From NCBI RefSeq assembly GCF_040802235.1, contig NC_133169.1, forward strand, positions 47,003,034 through 47,067,033: a stretch of DNA of 64,000 nt. The letters run 5' to 3'. Positions 24,114 to 35,440 of the stretch are shown in pieces (the stretch's first letter is position 1; each line of letters starts with the position of its first letter). This DNA is from Manis javanica (lineage: Eukaryota > Chordata > Mammalia > Pholidota > Manidae). The notes under the pieces are model-generated. The model had not been told where the DNA came from. It worked only from the letters and a program-made list of their open reading frames with translations, and did no database searches. A program made the translations under genes and the position numbers.

Positions 24114-27100
24114 TTATACTCCACATATGAGTGAAATCATTTGGTATTTGTCTTTCTCCGCTTGGCTTATTTCACTTAGCATAATACCCTCTAGCTCCAT
24201 CCATGTTGTTGCAAATGGTAGGATTTGTTTTCTTCTTATGGCTGAATAATATTCCAATGTGTATATGTACCACATCTTCTTTTTCCATTCATCTACTGAT
24301 GGACACTTAGGTTGCTTCCAATTCTTGGCTATTGTAAATAGTGCTGCGATAAACATAGGGGTGCATCTGTCTTTTCAAAACTTGAGTGCTGCATTCTTAG
24401 GATAAATTCCTAGGAGAGGAATTCCTGAGTCAAATAGTAAGTCTATTCTGAGCATTTTGAGGAACCTCCGCAATGCTTTCCACATGGTTGAACTAATTCA
24501 CATTCCCACCAACAGTGTAGGAGTGTTCCCCTTTCTCCACAACCTCGCCAACATTTGTTGTTGTTTTTCTTTTGGATGGTACCCATCCTTACTGGTGTGA
24601 GGTGATATTTCATTGTGGTTTTAATTTGCATTTCTCTGATAATGAGCGATGTGGAGCATCGTTTCATGTGTCTGTTGGCCATCTGTATTTCTTTTTTGGA
24701 GAACTGTCTGTTCAGTTCCTCTGTCAATTTTTTAATTGGATTATTTGTTTTTTGTTTGTTGAGGTGGGTGAGCTCTTTATATATTTGGACATCAAGCCTT
24801 TATCGGATCTGTCATTTACACATATATTCTCCCATACTGTAGGGTCCCTTTTTGTTCTATTGATGGTCTTTTGCTGTACAGAAGCTTTTCAGCTAAATAT
24901 AGTCCCACTTGTACACTTTTGCTGTTGTTTTCCTTGCCCGGGGGAGATATATTCAAGAAGAGGTCACTTATGTTTATGTCTAAGAGGTTTTTGCCTATGT
25001 ATTTTTCTTAGAGTTTTATGGTTTCACGGCTTACATTCAGGTTTTTGCTCCATTTTGAATTTACTTTTGTGTATGGGTTTAGACAATGGTCCAGTTTCAT
25101 TCTCCTACATGTAGCTGTCCAGTTTTGCCAGCACCATCTGTTGAAGAAATTGTCGTTTCCCCATTGTATGTCCATGGCTACTTTATCAAATATTAATTGA
25201 CCATATATGTTTGGGTTAATTTCTGGAGTCTCCAATCTGTTCCACTGGTCTGTGGCTCTGTTCTTGTGCCAGTACCAAATTGTCTTGATGACTATGGCTT
25301 TGTAGTAGAGCTTGAAGTTGGGGAGTGAGATCCCCCCTACTTTATTCTTCTTTCTCAGGATTGCTTTGGCTATTCGGGGACTTTGGTGTTTCCATATGAA
25401 TTTTTCAACTATTTGTTCCAATTCATTAAAGAATGTTGTTGGTAATTTGATAGGGATTGCATCAAATCTGTATATTCCTTTGGGCAGGATGGCCATTTTG
25501 ACGATATTAATTCTTGCTAGCCATGAGCATGGGATGAGTTTCCATTTATTAGTGTCCCCTTTTATTTCTCTTAAGAGTGACTTGTAGTTTTCAGAGGATA
25601 AGTCTTTCACTTCTTTGGTTAGGTTTATTCCTAGGTATTTTATTCTTTTTGATGCAATGGTGAATGGAATTGTTTTCCTGATTTCTCTTTCTATTGATTC
25701 ATTGTTAGTGTATAGGAAAGCTACAGATTTCTGTGTGTTAATTTTGTATCCTGCAACTTTGCTGTATTCCGATATCAGTTCTAGTAGTTTTGGAGTGGAG
25801 TCTTTAGAGTTTTTTATGTACAGTATCATATCATCTGCAAATAGTGACAGTTTAACTTCTTCTTTACCAACCTGAATTCCTTGTATTTCTTTGTTTTGTC
25901 TGATTGCCGTGGCTAGGACCTCCAGTACTATGTTAAATAACAGTGGGGAGAGTGGGCATCCCTGTCTGGTTCCCGATCTCAGAGGAAATGCTTTCAGCTT
26001 CTCACTGTTCAGTATAATGCTGGCTGTGGTTTTATCATATATGGCCTTTATTATGTTGAGGTACTTGCCCTCTATTCCCATTTTGATGAGAGTTTTTATC
26101 ATGAATGGATGTTGAATTTTGTCAAATGCTTTTTCAGCATCTATGGAGATGATCCTGTGGTTTTTGTCTTTCTTTTTGTTGATGTGGTGGATGATGTTGA
26201 TGGATTTTCAAATGTTGTACCATTCTTTCTTCCCTGGGATGAATCCCACTTGGTCATGGTGTATGATCCTTTTGATATACTGTTGAATTCTGTTTGCTAA
26301 TATTTTAATGAGTATTTTTGCATCTACATTCATCAGGGATATTGGTCTGTAATTTTCTTTTTTAGTGGAGTCTTTGCCTGGTTTTGGTATTAGGGTGATT
26401 TTGGCTTCATACAATGAGTTTGGGAGTATTCCCTCCTCTTCTATTTTTTGAACACTTTAAGGAGAATGGGTATTATGTCTTCTCTGTGTGTCTGATAAAA
26501 TTCTGAGGTAAATCCGTCTGGCCCGGGGGCTTTGTTCTTGGGTAGTTTTTTGATTACTGTTTCAATTTCTTTGCTCATAATTGGTTTGTTTAACTTTTGT
26601 GTTTCTTCCTTGTTCAGTCTTGGAAACTTTTATTTTTCTGGGAGGTTGTTCATTTCTTCTAGGTTTTCTAGCTTGTTGGCATATAGGTTTTCATAGTACT
26701 CTTTAATAATTCTTTGTATTTCTGTGGAGTCTGTCGTTATTTTTCCATTCTAATTTCTGATTATGTTGATTTGTGTTGATTCTTTTTTTATCTTAATAAG
26801 TTTTGCTAGAGGCTTATATATTTTATTTTCTCCAAGAAGCAACTCTTGGTTTAATTGATATTTGCTATTGTTTTATTCTTCTCAATTTTGTTTATTACTT
26901 TTCTGATCTTTATTATGTCCCTCCTTCTGCTGACTTGAGGCCTCATTTGTTCTTCTTTTTCCAGTTTCGGTAATTGTGATGTTAGACTATTCATTTGGGA
27001 TGGTTCTTTCTTCTTCAAGTGTGCCTGGATCGCTATATACTTTCCTCTTAAGACTGCTTTCACTGCATCCCACAGTAGTTGGGGCTTTGTGTTGTTGTTG

Positions 27101-27928
27101 TCATTTGTTTCCATATATCCTTGATCTCTATTTTAATTTGTTCATTTATCCATTGATTATTTAGGAGCATGTTGTTAAGTCTCCATGTGTTTGTGGGCCT
27201 TTTTGTTTTCTTTGTAGAATTTATTTCTCATTTTATACCTTTGTGGTCTGAAAAGTTGGTTGGTAGAATTTCAATATTTTGGGATTTACTGAGGCTCTTT
27301 TTGTGGGGTAGTATGTGGTCTATTCTGGAGAATGTTCCATCTGCACTTGAGAAGAATGTATATCCTGTTGATTTTGGATGTAGAGTTCTGTAGATGTCTG
27401 TTAGGTCCATCTGTTCTACAGTTTTGTTCAGTACCTCCGTGTCCTTACTTATTTTATGCCTGGTGCATCTATCCTTTGGGGTGAGTGGCATATTGAAGTC
27501 TCCTAAAATGAATGCATTGCAGTCTATTTCCCCCTTTAGGTCTGTTAGTATTTGTTTCACAAATGCTGGTGCTCCTGTGTTGGGTACATATATGTTTAGA
27601 ATGGTTATATCCTCTTGTTGGACTGAGCCCTTTATCATTATGTAGTGTTCTTCTTTATCTCTTGTTACTTTCTTTGTTTTGAAGTCTATTTTGTCTGATA
27701 TTAGTACTACAACCCCTGCTTTCTTCTGTCTGTTCTTTGCCGGAAGTATGTTTTTCCATCCCTTGACTTTTAGTCTGTGCATGTCTTTGGGTTTGAGGTG
27801 AGTTTCTTGTAAGCAGCATATAGATGGGTCTTGCTTTTTTATCCATTCTATTACTCTGTGTCATTTGATTGGTGCATTAAGTCCATTTACATTTAGGGTA
27901 ACTATAGAAAGATATGTACTATTGCCAT
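24114..27928 (-). pseudogene. L1 ORF2 (endonuclease-reverse transcriptase), decayed
   Basis: Starts at the ATG at 27928 (M-A-I-V-H-I) with immediate frame damage. The endonuclease domain is readable at 27228-27782 (FILGDFNMPLTPKD; ends FSDHKGIK). Reverse transcriptase pieces lie at 26208-26414 ([24 protein letters not shown]) and 25008-26102, where [11 protein letters not shown] carries the catalytic F-A-D-D. The C-terminal cysteine region is at 24443-24727 ([16 protein letters not shown]) and the final segment, ending SLICGV, at 24114-24356. Several stops and frameshifts separate the pieces, so it cannot encode active protein, although the 364-codon RT block is uninterrupted. Confidence 0.88.
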
Positions 27929-28138
27929 TGCAGGCTTTAGATTCGTGGTTAACAAAGTTTCAAAGTTAGCCTCTTTAGTATCTTACTGCCTAACTTAGCT
28001 CGCTTATTGAGCTGTTATATACACTGTCTGGAGATTCTTTTCTTCTCTTCCTTCTTATTCCTTCTCCTCCATTCTTCATATGTTGGGTGTTTTGTTCTGT
28101 GCTCTTTTTAGGAGTGCTCCCATCTAGAGCAGTCTCTG

Positions 28139-28978
28139 TCATATGCCCTGTAGAGGTGGTTTGCGGGAGGTAAATTCCCTCAACTTTTTCTTGTCTGGTA
28201 ATTCTTTAATCCCTCCATCATATTTAAATGATAATAGTGCTGGATACAGTATCCTTGGTTCAAGGCCCTTCTGTTTCATTGCATTAAGTATATCATGGCA
28301 TTCTCTTCTGGCCTGTAGGGTTTCTGTCGAGAAGTCTGATGATAGCCTGATGGGTTTTCCTTCATAGGTGACCTTTTTCTCTCTAGCTACCTTTAAAACT
28401 CTTTCCTTGTCCTTGATCTTTGCCATTTCAATTATTATGTGTCTTGGTGTTGTCCTCCTTGGGTCCTTTCTGTTTGGAGTTTTGTGTATTTCCATGGTCT
28501 GTTCTATTATTTCCTCCCCCAGTTTGAGGAAGTTTTCAGCAATTATTTCTTCAAAGACACTTTCTATCCCTTTTTCTCTGTCTTCTTCTGCTACTGCTAT
28601 AGTACGGATATTGTTCCTTTTGCATTGGTCACACAGTTCTCTTAATATTGTTTCATTTCTGGAGATCCTTTTATCTCTCTCTATTTCAGCTTCTATGCAT
28701 TCCTGTTCTCTGGTTTCTATTCCATCAATGGCCTCTTGCATCTTATCCATTCTGCTCACAAATCCTTCCAGAGTTTCTTTCACTTCTGTAATCTCTTTCC
28801 GGGCATCTGTAATCTCCCTCCAGACTTCATCCCTTTTCTCTTGTATATTTCTCTGTATCTCTGTCAGCATGTTTATGATTTTTATTTTGAATTCTTTTTC
28901 AGGAAGACTGGTTAGGTCTGTCTCCTTCTCAGGTGTTGGCTCTGTGATCTTTGTCTGCCTGTAATTTTTCTTTGTCAT
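28139..28978 (-). CDS. L1 ORF1 protein, open frame
   Basis: ORF1p is the RNA-binding trimeric chaperone of the L1 ribonucleoprotein. The start chosen is the ATG at 28978 (M-T-K-K-N-Y-R-Q), giving 279 residues; the frame stays open upstream to an ATG at 29203, inside what should be 5' UTR. Seen: a coiled-coil heptad region (about residues 50-110 from this start, ending EAIDGIETREQE), an RRM-like part (VFEEIIAENF; RRTTPRHIIIEMAK), and the C-terminal domain with 'YEGKPIRLSSDFS' and 'LEPRILYPALLSFKYDG'. It is shorter than the roughly 338 residues of human ORF1p, mainly in the N-terminus and coiled coil. No internal stop. Functionality is doubtful because the partner ORF2 is broken. Confidence 0.75.
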   Translation of the reverse strand: MTKKNYRQTKITEPTPEKETDLTSLPEKEFKIKIINMLTEIQRNIQEKRDEVWREITDARKEITEVKETLEGFVSRMDKMQEAIDGIETREQECIEAEIERDKRISRNETILRELCDQCKRNNIRTIAVAEEDREKGIESVFEEIIAENFLKLGEEIIEQTMEIHKTPNRKDPRRTTPRHIIIEMAKIKDKERVLKVAREKKVTYEGKPIRLSSDFSTETLQARRECHDILNAMKQKGLEPRILYPALLSFKYDGGIKELPDKKKLREFTSRKPPLQGI

Positions 28979-29528
28979 GGTGCTAGAAATAGTTTGCAGA
29001 GCTGGCAGGAGTGACGGCTGAAGAACTTTCCTTCTTGTTGGTTTGTGGCCTTCCTCTCCTGGGAGAACAGCAACCTCTAGTGGCTTTTGCTGGGCAGGTG
29101 CAGACAGGACTTCTGATTCCTGCCTGGCTGCTATGGAGTTTATCTCCACTGTTGCTGTGGGTGTGGCTTGCCTCAGGCGGCTGCTCTGATATAGTGGAGC
29201 CACATAGGAGGGTGAGCTGCCAGGAGGCTATTTATCTCCATGAGGGACCTCCTTGTTCCCTGTTGACCAGGAGGTTAGAGTGCTCAGAGATCCCTAAATT
29301 CCCTGATGCCGGAGTAAGTGTCTCAGGACGCTTCCGTCCAGTTTTGGTGTTCCTGTCCCTTTAAGACTTCCAGAAAGCTCCCCTTCGCTAGGCGCTGCCT
29401 TCTTGCAGGTGTGGATGTGGTCTGGATGTTGTCCTGTGTCCTCTGGTCTCTATTCTAGGAAGAGTTGTCCTTCTTATATTTTCATAAATATATGTGGTTT
29501 TAGGGCAAGATTTCCTCTGATCTACTCA

Positions 29529-29534
29529 TGCCAC
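29529..29534. repeat. Target-site duplication, left (TGCCAC)
   Basis: Six bases TGCCAC directly before the LTR. The same six follow the other LTR at 37561-37566. The second L1 has 'catgccac' once at the matching place (about 44327-44334), consistent with the pre-insertion site. Six bases is the usual betaretroviral duplication size. Confidence 0.93.
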
Positions 29535-29868
29535 TGTCGCGTGCCCTGTCCTCGCCGGCAAGAACAGCATGCAACAACAGCAGGATTCTTCTGCAGAAAG
29601 CTTTATTCTTCAGCTCTTTGTGAAACAAATGAGTTGGGCAGGACCCAGAGGGGAAGGAGAGGCTTGCTTATATAGTTCTCATGCTCTGACCTGGTTGGTG
29701 CGGCTCCATATGCCTTATTAGCATAACCATTTGGTGGGTCTCATTGGTCCTTATGCCAAGGCGCAATTAGCATGTAGTTTAGTGGTGTGGGATGATTTGT
29801 CATTAGGAAGTTCGGGGCCTTCCGGCTGCCCTGCATGGGGCGCTATTTTCTGAGCACGGCTGCCAACA
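29535..29868 (-). repeat. 3' LTR of the provirus
   Basis: 334 bp, beginning TG and ending CA. On the complement a TATA-like box (complement of 29667-29674, tatataag) precedes AATAAA (complement of 29602-29607) by about 60 bases, giving a compact U3-R-U5. The polypurine tract abuts its U3 edge. By eye it is identical to 37227-37560. Confidence 0.95.
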
Positions 29869-29882
29869 TCTCCCCCTTTTTT
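29869..29882 (-). other. Polypurine tract
   Basis: On the complement a run AAAAAAGGGGGAGA directly abuts the U3 end of the 3' LTR. This is the plus-strand DNA primer site expected of a retrovirus. Confidence 0.85.
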
Positions 29883-30214
29883 GTCTAACAGAAGCTCAAG
29901 GCGGAACTTGCCAGCAGAGGCGGAGACAGAGGCCTGACCTCCATCATACTTCCTGATGCCCCCTTTTTGGAGAGGGGTTCTGGGCATCTACCCCTATGCA
30001 GTCAGGCATGCCTCTCAGAGGGGTCCAAGACCTCTTGCAGTGCTTTGCCTCGCATCCTCTGGCTGGCGTTGGGACCGCTTGGTACAAAGGGTTTGGACCC
30101 TTTTTCTCAACCCTCTTGCACCATGAGCTTCTTAAAGAAAGCTGTGATTAAGCATTGAGGTACTCGGGCCTGGTGCAGTGCCACATGGGCTCAGGGTGCA
30201 AGAGCTACCTCAAG
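29883..30214. other. Region between env and polypurine tract
   Basis: About 330 bases without a convincing reading frame on the proviral strand. I see no accessory gene. It may carry RNA-export or packaging-related structure, but nothing visible proves it. Confidence 0.45.
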
Positions 30215-31990
30215 CTAAAGCCGAGCTTCCTTCTTAAGCATGTTGAGCCACACTTGGGGAGAGGCGCCAACGTCTATCGCCATTAGGGCTTGAGCAAGGA
30301 TCACCTTGTCCTGCTTATGTTGGTTGCGGAGTCTACATAACAACCAGAGTAAGAGCATGAGACCTCCAAGCAGGAACACGCCCATCCCAGCCATGCCCGC
30401 CCACTCCTTGACATGGGAGAGAGCTCTGAGGAACCAGGAAGAGAGTCCTTCCGCTACGGAGATATCTAGACGGGTGGAGTTGATGTGGATAATTTCTCGC
30501 CGCAGCTCTTCTAGTGTCCCATCGAAGTCTTGGGACCAGTTTCCTGAAAGATACTGGGACAGGTCTCGTGACAGATTAGCTGCCCGTGTAAAATTTTTAT
30601 ATTGAATGCTAGTGATGCAGAGGGCACGATATTTCCGCTCACATCCCAATTGGGCCATTTGCCAGAGCACCTCCATTTGTTCCTCCACGAGATCTATGCG
30701 TTGATTGAGGATCATTATTCCTCCTTTCAGTTTGCCATCAAGTGTGGACTGTTGGTCCAGGGCAGAAGCTACTGAGGCTGCAAGGTTATTGAGCTCTGTA
30801 GCCGATTTGATGGAGGTGTCTAAAGCTATACCAGCGGCGGTGGCTGCGATCGCGGTCGCGGAGATCAGGAGCACTATGGCGGCTGTAACACCGAAATCGT
30901 GCCTTTCTCGAAACAGAGTCATGGTGTTAGGGGCGTCTACGGGAACAGGGACCCAACGGGGGATGCGGACTACCAAAGCATTGGTAAAGTTACGCGCATC
31001 CCAACACTGAGACAGAAAGCGGGTTTCATTGGAGCAGGAGTCAAAGCTACTATTGGATAAGATAAACAGAAATGGGGGGTATACGCATACTGGAGAAGGT
31101 GGAAAAAGGGAATTAGGTGACTCTGGACCTGATTTTGCTGAACACGTGTAGTTCTCGTTGTTATGGGTCATGATCATGTTCCAGTGTGCGCGCATGTGGT
31201 TATTCTCGCACTAAAAGGTGATATTTTTTACACCAATTCCCCCACCCTGGAGGGCGGAAAAGGGGGAGAGGTCGGTACACGAGCCATTGACTCCACACAG
31301 CATCCATTTATGGAAGGGGTTCATGCTCAGCTGCTGACGAAACTCGCCTTCGAGCACCTTTACTGGCCACCAAGCCTCATTGGCTGGCCATCCCTCCATA
31401 TCTGGGGAGATGGTAAACTCCTGCCTCTCAGTTTCCCACGTTACTACAGTTGACTGACAGTCAGTCCAGGGCCACAGCTCTCCCTCATAGTCGCCCACAC
31501 AATGGGAGGCATATTTGGGTTGACGAGGCCTGTCAGTGGAATTGTTCTTGGGAGAGTGTACAAATGTGCCATTGATCCAGAGAACCATCTGGTGGATAGT
31601 CATGTTCTTATAGGACGGGCTCCCTTCCTTATTAGGCCCTTCAAATTTAGCTGACATAACGGGGAGGCTACTGGCCTCTAGAATTATGTCACTGAACCAT
31701 CCGTATTTCCTCCGTTTCAGGGAGATACAGCCAGCTAGATTCTGAGTGGTGAAGCATAATGACCCATTAGTTACGAAGGATCGGTTTTCTCCCAGGGGAG
31801 CTACTAGGGTGTCTTTAACTAAGTAGGGCAAGTTCATACTAGTATTGGTAGTGAAAAAGCGCGGAAAAACGGCTGCATTGAAACGGACAGGCATAGGCTT
31901 AGGAAAGGCAGACAGGATTCCCCATCTCAATACTCCCTGAGTCGGGGTCTCCAGTGTCAGGAGCAGGGTCAGGAGGTACAGCGAAGTCAT
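30215..31990 (-). pseudogene. Proviral env, one in-frame amber stop
   Basis: Envelope glycoprotein precursor frame of about 591 codons. It begins [19 protein letters not shown], a short signal-peptide-like N-terminus, and overlaps the end of pol. Surface-subunit sequence runs to a TAG at 31211-31213, and the same frame resumes directly after it. The TM part follows R-E-R-H-D-F-G: a hydrophobic, alanine-rich fusion-peptide-like stretch, a heptad region (about 30700-30800), a loop cysteine region, and an anchor (GVFLLGGLMLLLWLL) with a cytoplasmic tail of about 40 residues. The likely cleavage site R-E-R-H is not a perfect furin site. Several N-X-S/T sites are present. As read it makes only a truncated surface subunit unless the stop is bypassed. 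Confidence 0.88.
31211..31213 (-). other. Premature amber codon in env
   Basis: TAG within an otherwise continuous frame (residues before: GVKNITF; after: CENNHMRAHW). The frame is unchanged on both sides. A TGG to TAG change is one simple origin, but the ancestral codon is not visible. Confidence 0.85.
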
Positions 31991-34532
31991 CTCCTTTGTT
32001 TAGGACTTTCCTCGTTAGGCGCTCCGGGATCCAGAAGGGATTTTCTTCACCCTGGGGGAAAACACACACAGCTCCCCTGGATCTGATTATGATTGGATCC
32101 GGGCCCTTCCATTGGTTAGATAACACGTCCTTCCATTTTACTAGTTCTTGTGGGTCTTTTGGCCACTGATTATGGCGATCCGCTGCTGTATGGCTTTGAG
32201 CATCCAGATTCAAAAAATTTATAGTGAAAAGTGCTAGGGCTATGGCAGTTTTTGGTGTGGGGGGTATATCTTCAATTCCCCCTTTTTGTTTAAGTAAATA
32301 GGATTTGAGCGTGCGGTTCGCGCGTTCCACAATCCCTTGACCCTGTGGGTTGTAGGGAAGGCCAGTGATATGTTTTATCCCCATGTGATGACAAAATTGA
32401 GCAAATTTTGTAGAGGTATAGGCTGGGCCATTGTCTGTTTTCAGAATCTGCGGTAACCCCCATGCGCTCCAAGCTTCAAGGCAGTGCTGGATGACATGGG
32501 AAGCTTTCTCTCCTGACAGTGGGGAGGCAAAGATGACTCCTGAACAAGTATCCACGGATACATGTACATATTTCAGTTTCCCAAAAGACGAAATATGCGT
32601 CACATCCATTTGCCAAACTTGTAAAGGCCTAATACCTCTGGGATTGATCCCAACATGAGGTGTGGGAAGGAAGCTGCAGCAATGTTGGCAGCTAAGGACA
32701 ATGTTCCTAGCTTCGGCCCTGGTTATGCTAAACCGCTTGCGCAGTGTTTCGGCAGTGACATGAAATTGTGTATGGAATTTTGAAGCTGTGGTGATAGGGT
32801 CTAGCAGGGGAAAAGCTATATTTCTGGTTGCGAGGTCTGCCAGGTGGTTGCCTTGGGTCATAGGCCCGGGAAGGCCTGAATGTGCTCTGATATGAGTTAT
32901 ATACAAAGGAGATTGCCTATGAAGTAGTGCTGATTGTATCTGTTTGAACAAAGTGGCTACTGGGCTGGACGCTTTGATTAGCCCGGCCACTTCTAGAGAT
33001 TTGACTGCATTAACTACATAACAGGAGTCAGACACAATATTTAAAGGTTCAGGAAAGATTTGTAGGACCTCTAAGACTATGCGACATTCCACTATTTGTG
33101 GAGTGTCAGGCGTGTAGCCTTTTGTCACAACTTTGCCATCATGGACATAGGCACCTGTGCCTGTCTTAGACCCGTCCGTGTAAACTGTTTTTCCATGAGG
33201 CAGCGGGGTTAGGCTAGTGACCCGAGGAAATACTAGGAGATGATTTTTGGCGAAGTTGATGAGGGGATGTTTAGGGAAATGATTATCAAAGGTTCCTGAG
33301 AAACTGTAAGCAAGTATGGCCCAATCATCGTTCATAGCACATAATACTTGTATCTGTTCTACGCTGTAAGGGGTTATAATTTTAGCTGGAGCCTCTCCGA
33401 AATGTGTCATGGAGGTTTTTACTCCTCTCAAAGCAAGTTTGGCCACGGCTGCTGGATAGTACTCTATTGTCCTAGCCTGAGAGGCTTGGGGATGAATCCA
33501 GATCAGTGGGCCGTGCTGCCATAAGACTGCTGTTGGCAGCTCTGGGGTGGGAAGTACACACAACTCAAAGGGTTCATTCGATTGCACTCTATTTAATTTT
33601 GCTGTCATCAAAGCCTGTTCTACTTTGCGAATGGCTTGTAATGCCTCAGGTGTGAGGGAGCGCGGTGACGTTAGTTGTGGGTCTCCTTCTAGGGTTTTAA
33701 ATAGTGGAGTCAATTCAGTGGTGGGTATCTTTAAGTATGGGCGCAACCAATTAATATCCCCTAGGAGTTTTTGGAAGTCATTCAAATTTCGCAATTGATT
33801 ATGTCTTATCTCAAGCTTTTGGGGGCAAATTACATCTGTGTAAATGGTTGCTCCTAGGAATTTGCTAACACTAGATTTTTGGACCTTCTCGCTTGCTATA
33901 TTCAGTCTCCAATTTTCTAGGGATCTAGTGAGATCTATATATGCTTCTTCTATTTCCGCTGGTTGTGGGGAGCAAAGAAGGATGTCATCCATTTAATGGA
34001 TGATCTTTAGCGTGGGATAGGTCTTACGAATTGGGTCTAGCGCTCGCTGAACGTACAGTTGACATATGGTGGGGCTATTTGCCATTCCTTGAGGGAGGAC
34101 CTTCCACTGAAATCTGGCATCGGGTTGTTCATGGTTAATAGCTGGCAAAGTAAAAGCAAATCTTTCCCTGTCCTTGGAGCTTAGAGGTATAGAAAAGAAA
34201 CAATCTTTAATATCTATTATGAGCACTTTCCATTCTTTGGGTAAGGCAGAGAGGAGTGGCAGTCCCCGTTGTACGGGTCCAAGCATTCTCATTTGAGCAT
34301 TTACTGCTCTCAGATCATGAAGCAACCTCCATGATCTTGACTTTTTCCTGATTACAAATATGGGTGTGTTCCATGGGGACACAGAGGGTTCTAGGTGTCC
34401 CACTTGGAGCTGCTCTTGCACTAAGCAATGAGCTGCTTCTAATTTTTCAGAGGATAGGGGCCACTGAGGAACCCATACGGCCTCCTCTGTGAGCCAAGGT
34501 ATGGGCATGGCATCTTCAATGGCCCCTATGAA
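31899..34532 (-). pseudogene. Proviral pol, one in-frame stop at the YMDD box
   Basis: Reverse transcriptase, RNase H and integrase, entered by a -1 shift at 34532-34538. RT segments before the break include [24 protein letters not shown] and [15 protein letters not shown]. Codons then read K-I-I-H, stop (TAA, 33993-33995), M-D-D-I-L-L, so the tyrosine of the catalytic Y-M-D-D box is a stop. After it the frame is open for 697 residues: RNase H with YTDGS (271-275), the E in [16 protein letters not shown] and [10 protein letters not shown]; integrase with zinc residues H407, H411, C435, C438 and catalytic D463, D520, E556 (D-35-E spacing); and a C-terminal domain with [11 protein letters not shown]. 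All catalytic residues after the stop appear present. The end overlaps env by about 92 bases. Without readthrough no complete polymerase can be made. Confidence 0.93.
33993..33995 (-). other. Stop codon at the catalytic YMDD tyrosine
   Basis: TAA lies between a histidine codon and ATG-GAT-GAC. Betaretroviral RTs have tyrosine at this place (TAT or TAC), so a single third-base change explains the stop. Frame is preserved across it (34508 and 33992 are in register). Confidence 0.92.
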
Positions 34533-35440
34533 AAACCCAGGCCATGACGGTCATTCTTTACTTTGGGCAGGATGGGCTCTATGTGTCCCTGTTGGTGTTT
34601 CCCCAGCCCCTTGCCAGGGATGTATCCCATGTCCATCATCATGCCTTGGGCGGGGGTGGAGTATTCATTAATGAGTTTGAGGCCTAAGTCTCTCATGACA
34701 TCCCTCCCCCATAAATTGACCGGTAGAGGGAGTACATAAGGGGTGACTGTACCCTCTTGTCCTTCAGGGGCTCGCCATTTCAATGGTTTGGCACTAATTG
34801 AAGGGCTTGACTCATATCCTAAACCTTGTAATGAATGTGAGGATTGGGTCACAGGCCACTTGGAGGGCCACCAGGTTGCAGAGATAATACTTTTATCTGC
34901 TCCAGTGTCTAGGATTCCCTCAAAGCTCTTTCCCTCTATTTGAAGAGTTAATTTTGGTCTGTCTGCTAAATCTAATACTATGAAGGCTGAATCCCAGTCA
35001 GAGGAGCCGAAGCCCCTTTCTCCCCTCTCCGTGTTGGTAGCAGGATAATTGGCGTGGAGACTAGGTAAAACTAAGAGCTGGGCTATGCGGTCTCCCGGGG
35101 ATATAGGATAGATTCCTCTGGGAGCCGAACACATGATTTTTACCGGTCCTTCATAATCTTGATCTATGACTCCGGGATGAACTACCAGGCCTTTCAATGC
35201 AGCAGAAGAGCGCCTTAGGAGTAACCCAATGGTATTTGGTGGTAGGGGGCCTTTAAAGTCTGAAGGGATAGGCTGAACTCCCATCTGTGGAGTCAACACT
35301 ATTCTGGTGGTGGCACGGATGTCCAATCCCGCGGAACCTGAAGTGGCTCTCCTTGGGGGGCCTGGTTGTTCCCGAATGACACTTGCGTGCTGGTTGCCCC
35401 ATATATTTGCGGGCCCTGGTGACGGGGGCCCCTCTGGGCG
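34526..35440 (-). CDS. Proviral pro: dUTPase, aspartic protease, G-patch
   Basis: Translated by -1 shift from gag, so it has no true start codon; the frame is open from the slip site to TAG at 34526. The first domain is a retroviral dUTPase ([42 protein letters not shown]), which limits uracil in proviral DNA. Next is the protease with active-site DTGA (residues 140-143 counted from position 35326) and the GRDVMRDLG region near its end. The last part is a glycine-rich G-patch ([16 protein letters not shown]), typical of betaretroviruses. The frame is complete, without stop or indel. Its last codons contain the second slip site, leading into pol. Confidence 0.93.
   Translation of the reverse strand, partial: RPEGPPSPGPANIWGNQHASVIREQPGPPRRATSGSAGLDIRATTRIVLTPQMGVQPIPSDFKGPLPPNTIGLLLRRSSAALKGLVVHPGVIDQDYEGPVKIMCSAPRGIYPISPGDRIAQLLVLPSLHANYPATNTERGERGFGSSDWDSAFIVLDLADRPKLTLQIEGKSFEGILDTGADKSIISATWWPSKWPVTQSSHSLQGLGYESSPSISAKPLKWRAPEGQEGTVTPYVLPLPVNLWGRDVMRDLGLKLINEYSTPAQGMMMDMGYIPGKGLGKHQQGHIEPILPKVKNDRHGLGFS
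34532..34538 (-). promoter_or_regulatory. pro-pol -1 frameshift site, G GGT TTT
   Basis: In the pro frame the codons read CTG GGT TTT TCA TAG, giving the heptamer G-GGT-TTT in the X-XXY-YYZ form four bases before the pro stop. Slipping back one base enters the pol frame, which is open from here to the RT. A downstream pseudoknot is expected but was not modelled. Confidence 0.75.

Noticed and set aside
24572-25114. 180-codon hydrophobic frame on + within L1 ORF2
   Set aside because: Antisense of ORF2. The apparent membrane protein is an artefact of A-rich coding sequence read in reverse.
28368-28964. 198-codon frame on + across L1 ORF1
   Set aside because: Serine/isoleucine/leucine-rich translation is the antisense of the lysine/glutamate-rich ORF1 coding strand.
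29883-30214. Accessory gene between env and the 3' LTR (as sag in MMTV)
   Set aside because: No frame of useful length on the proviral strand in this interval.
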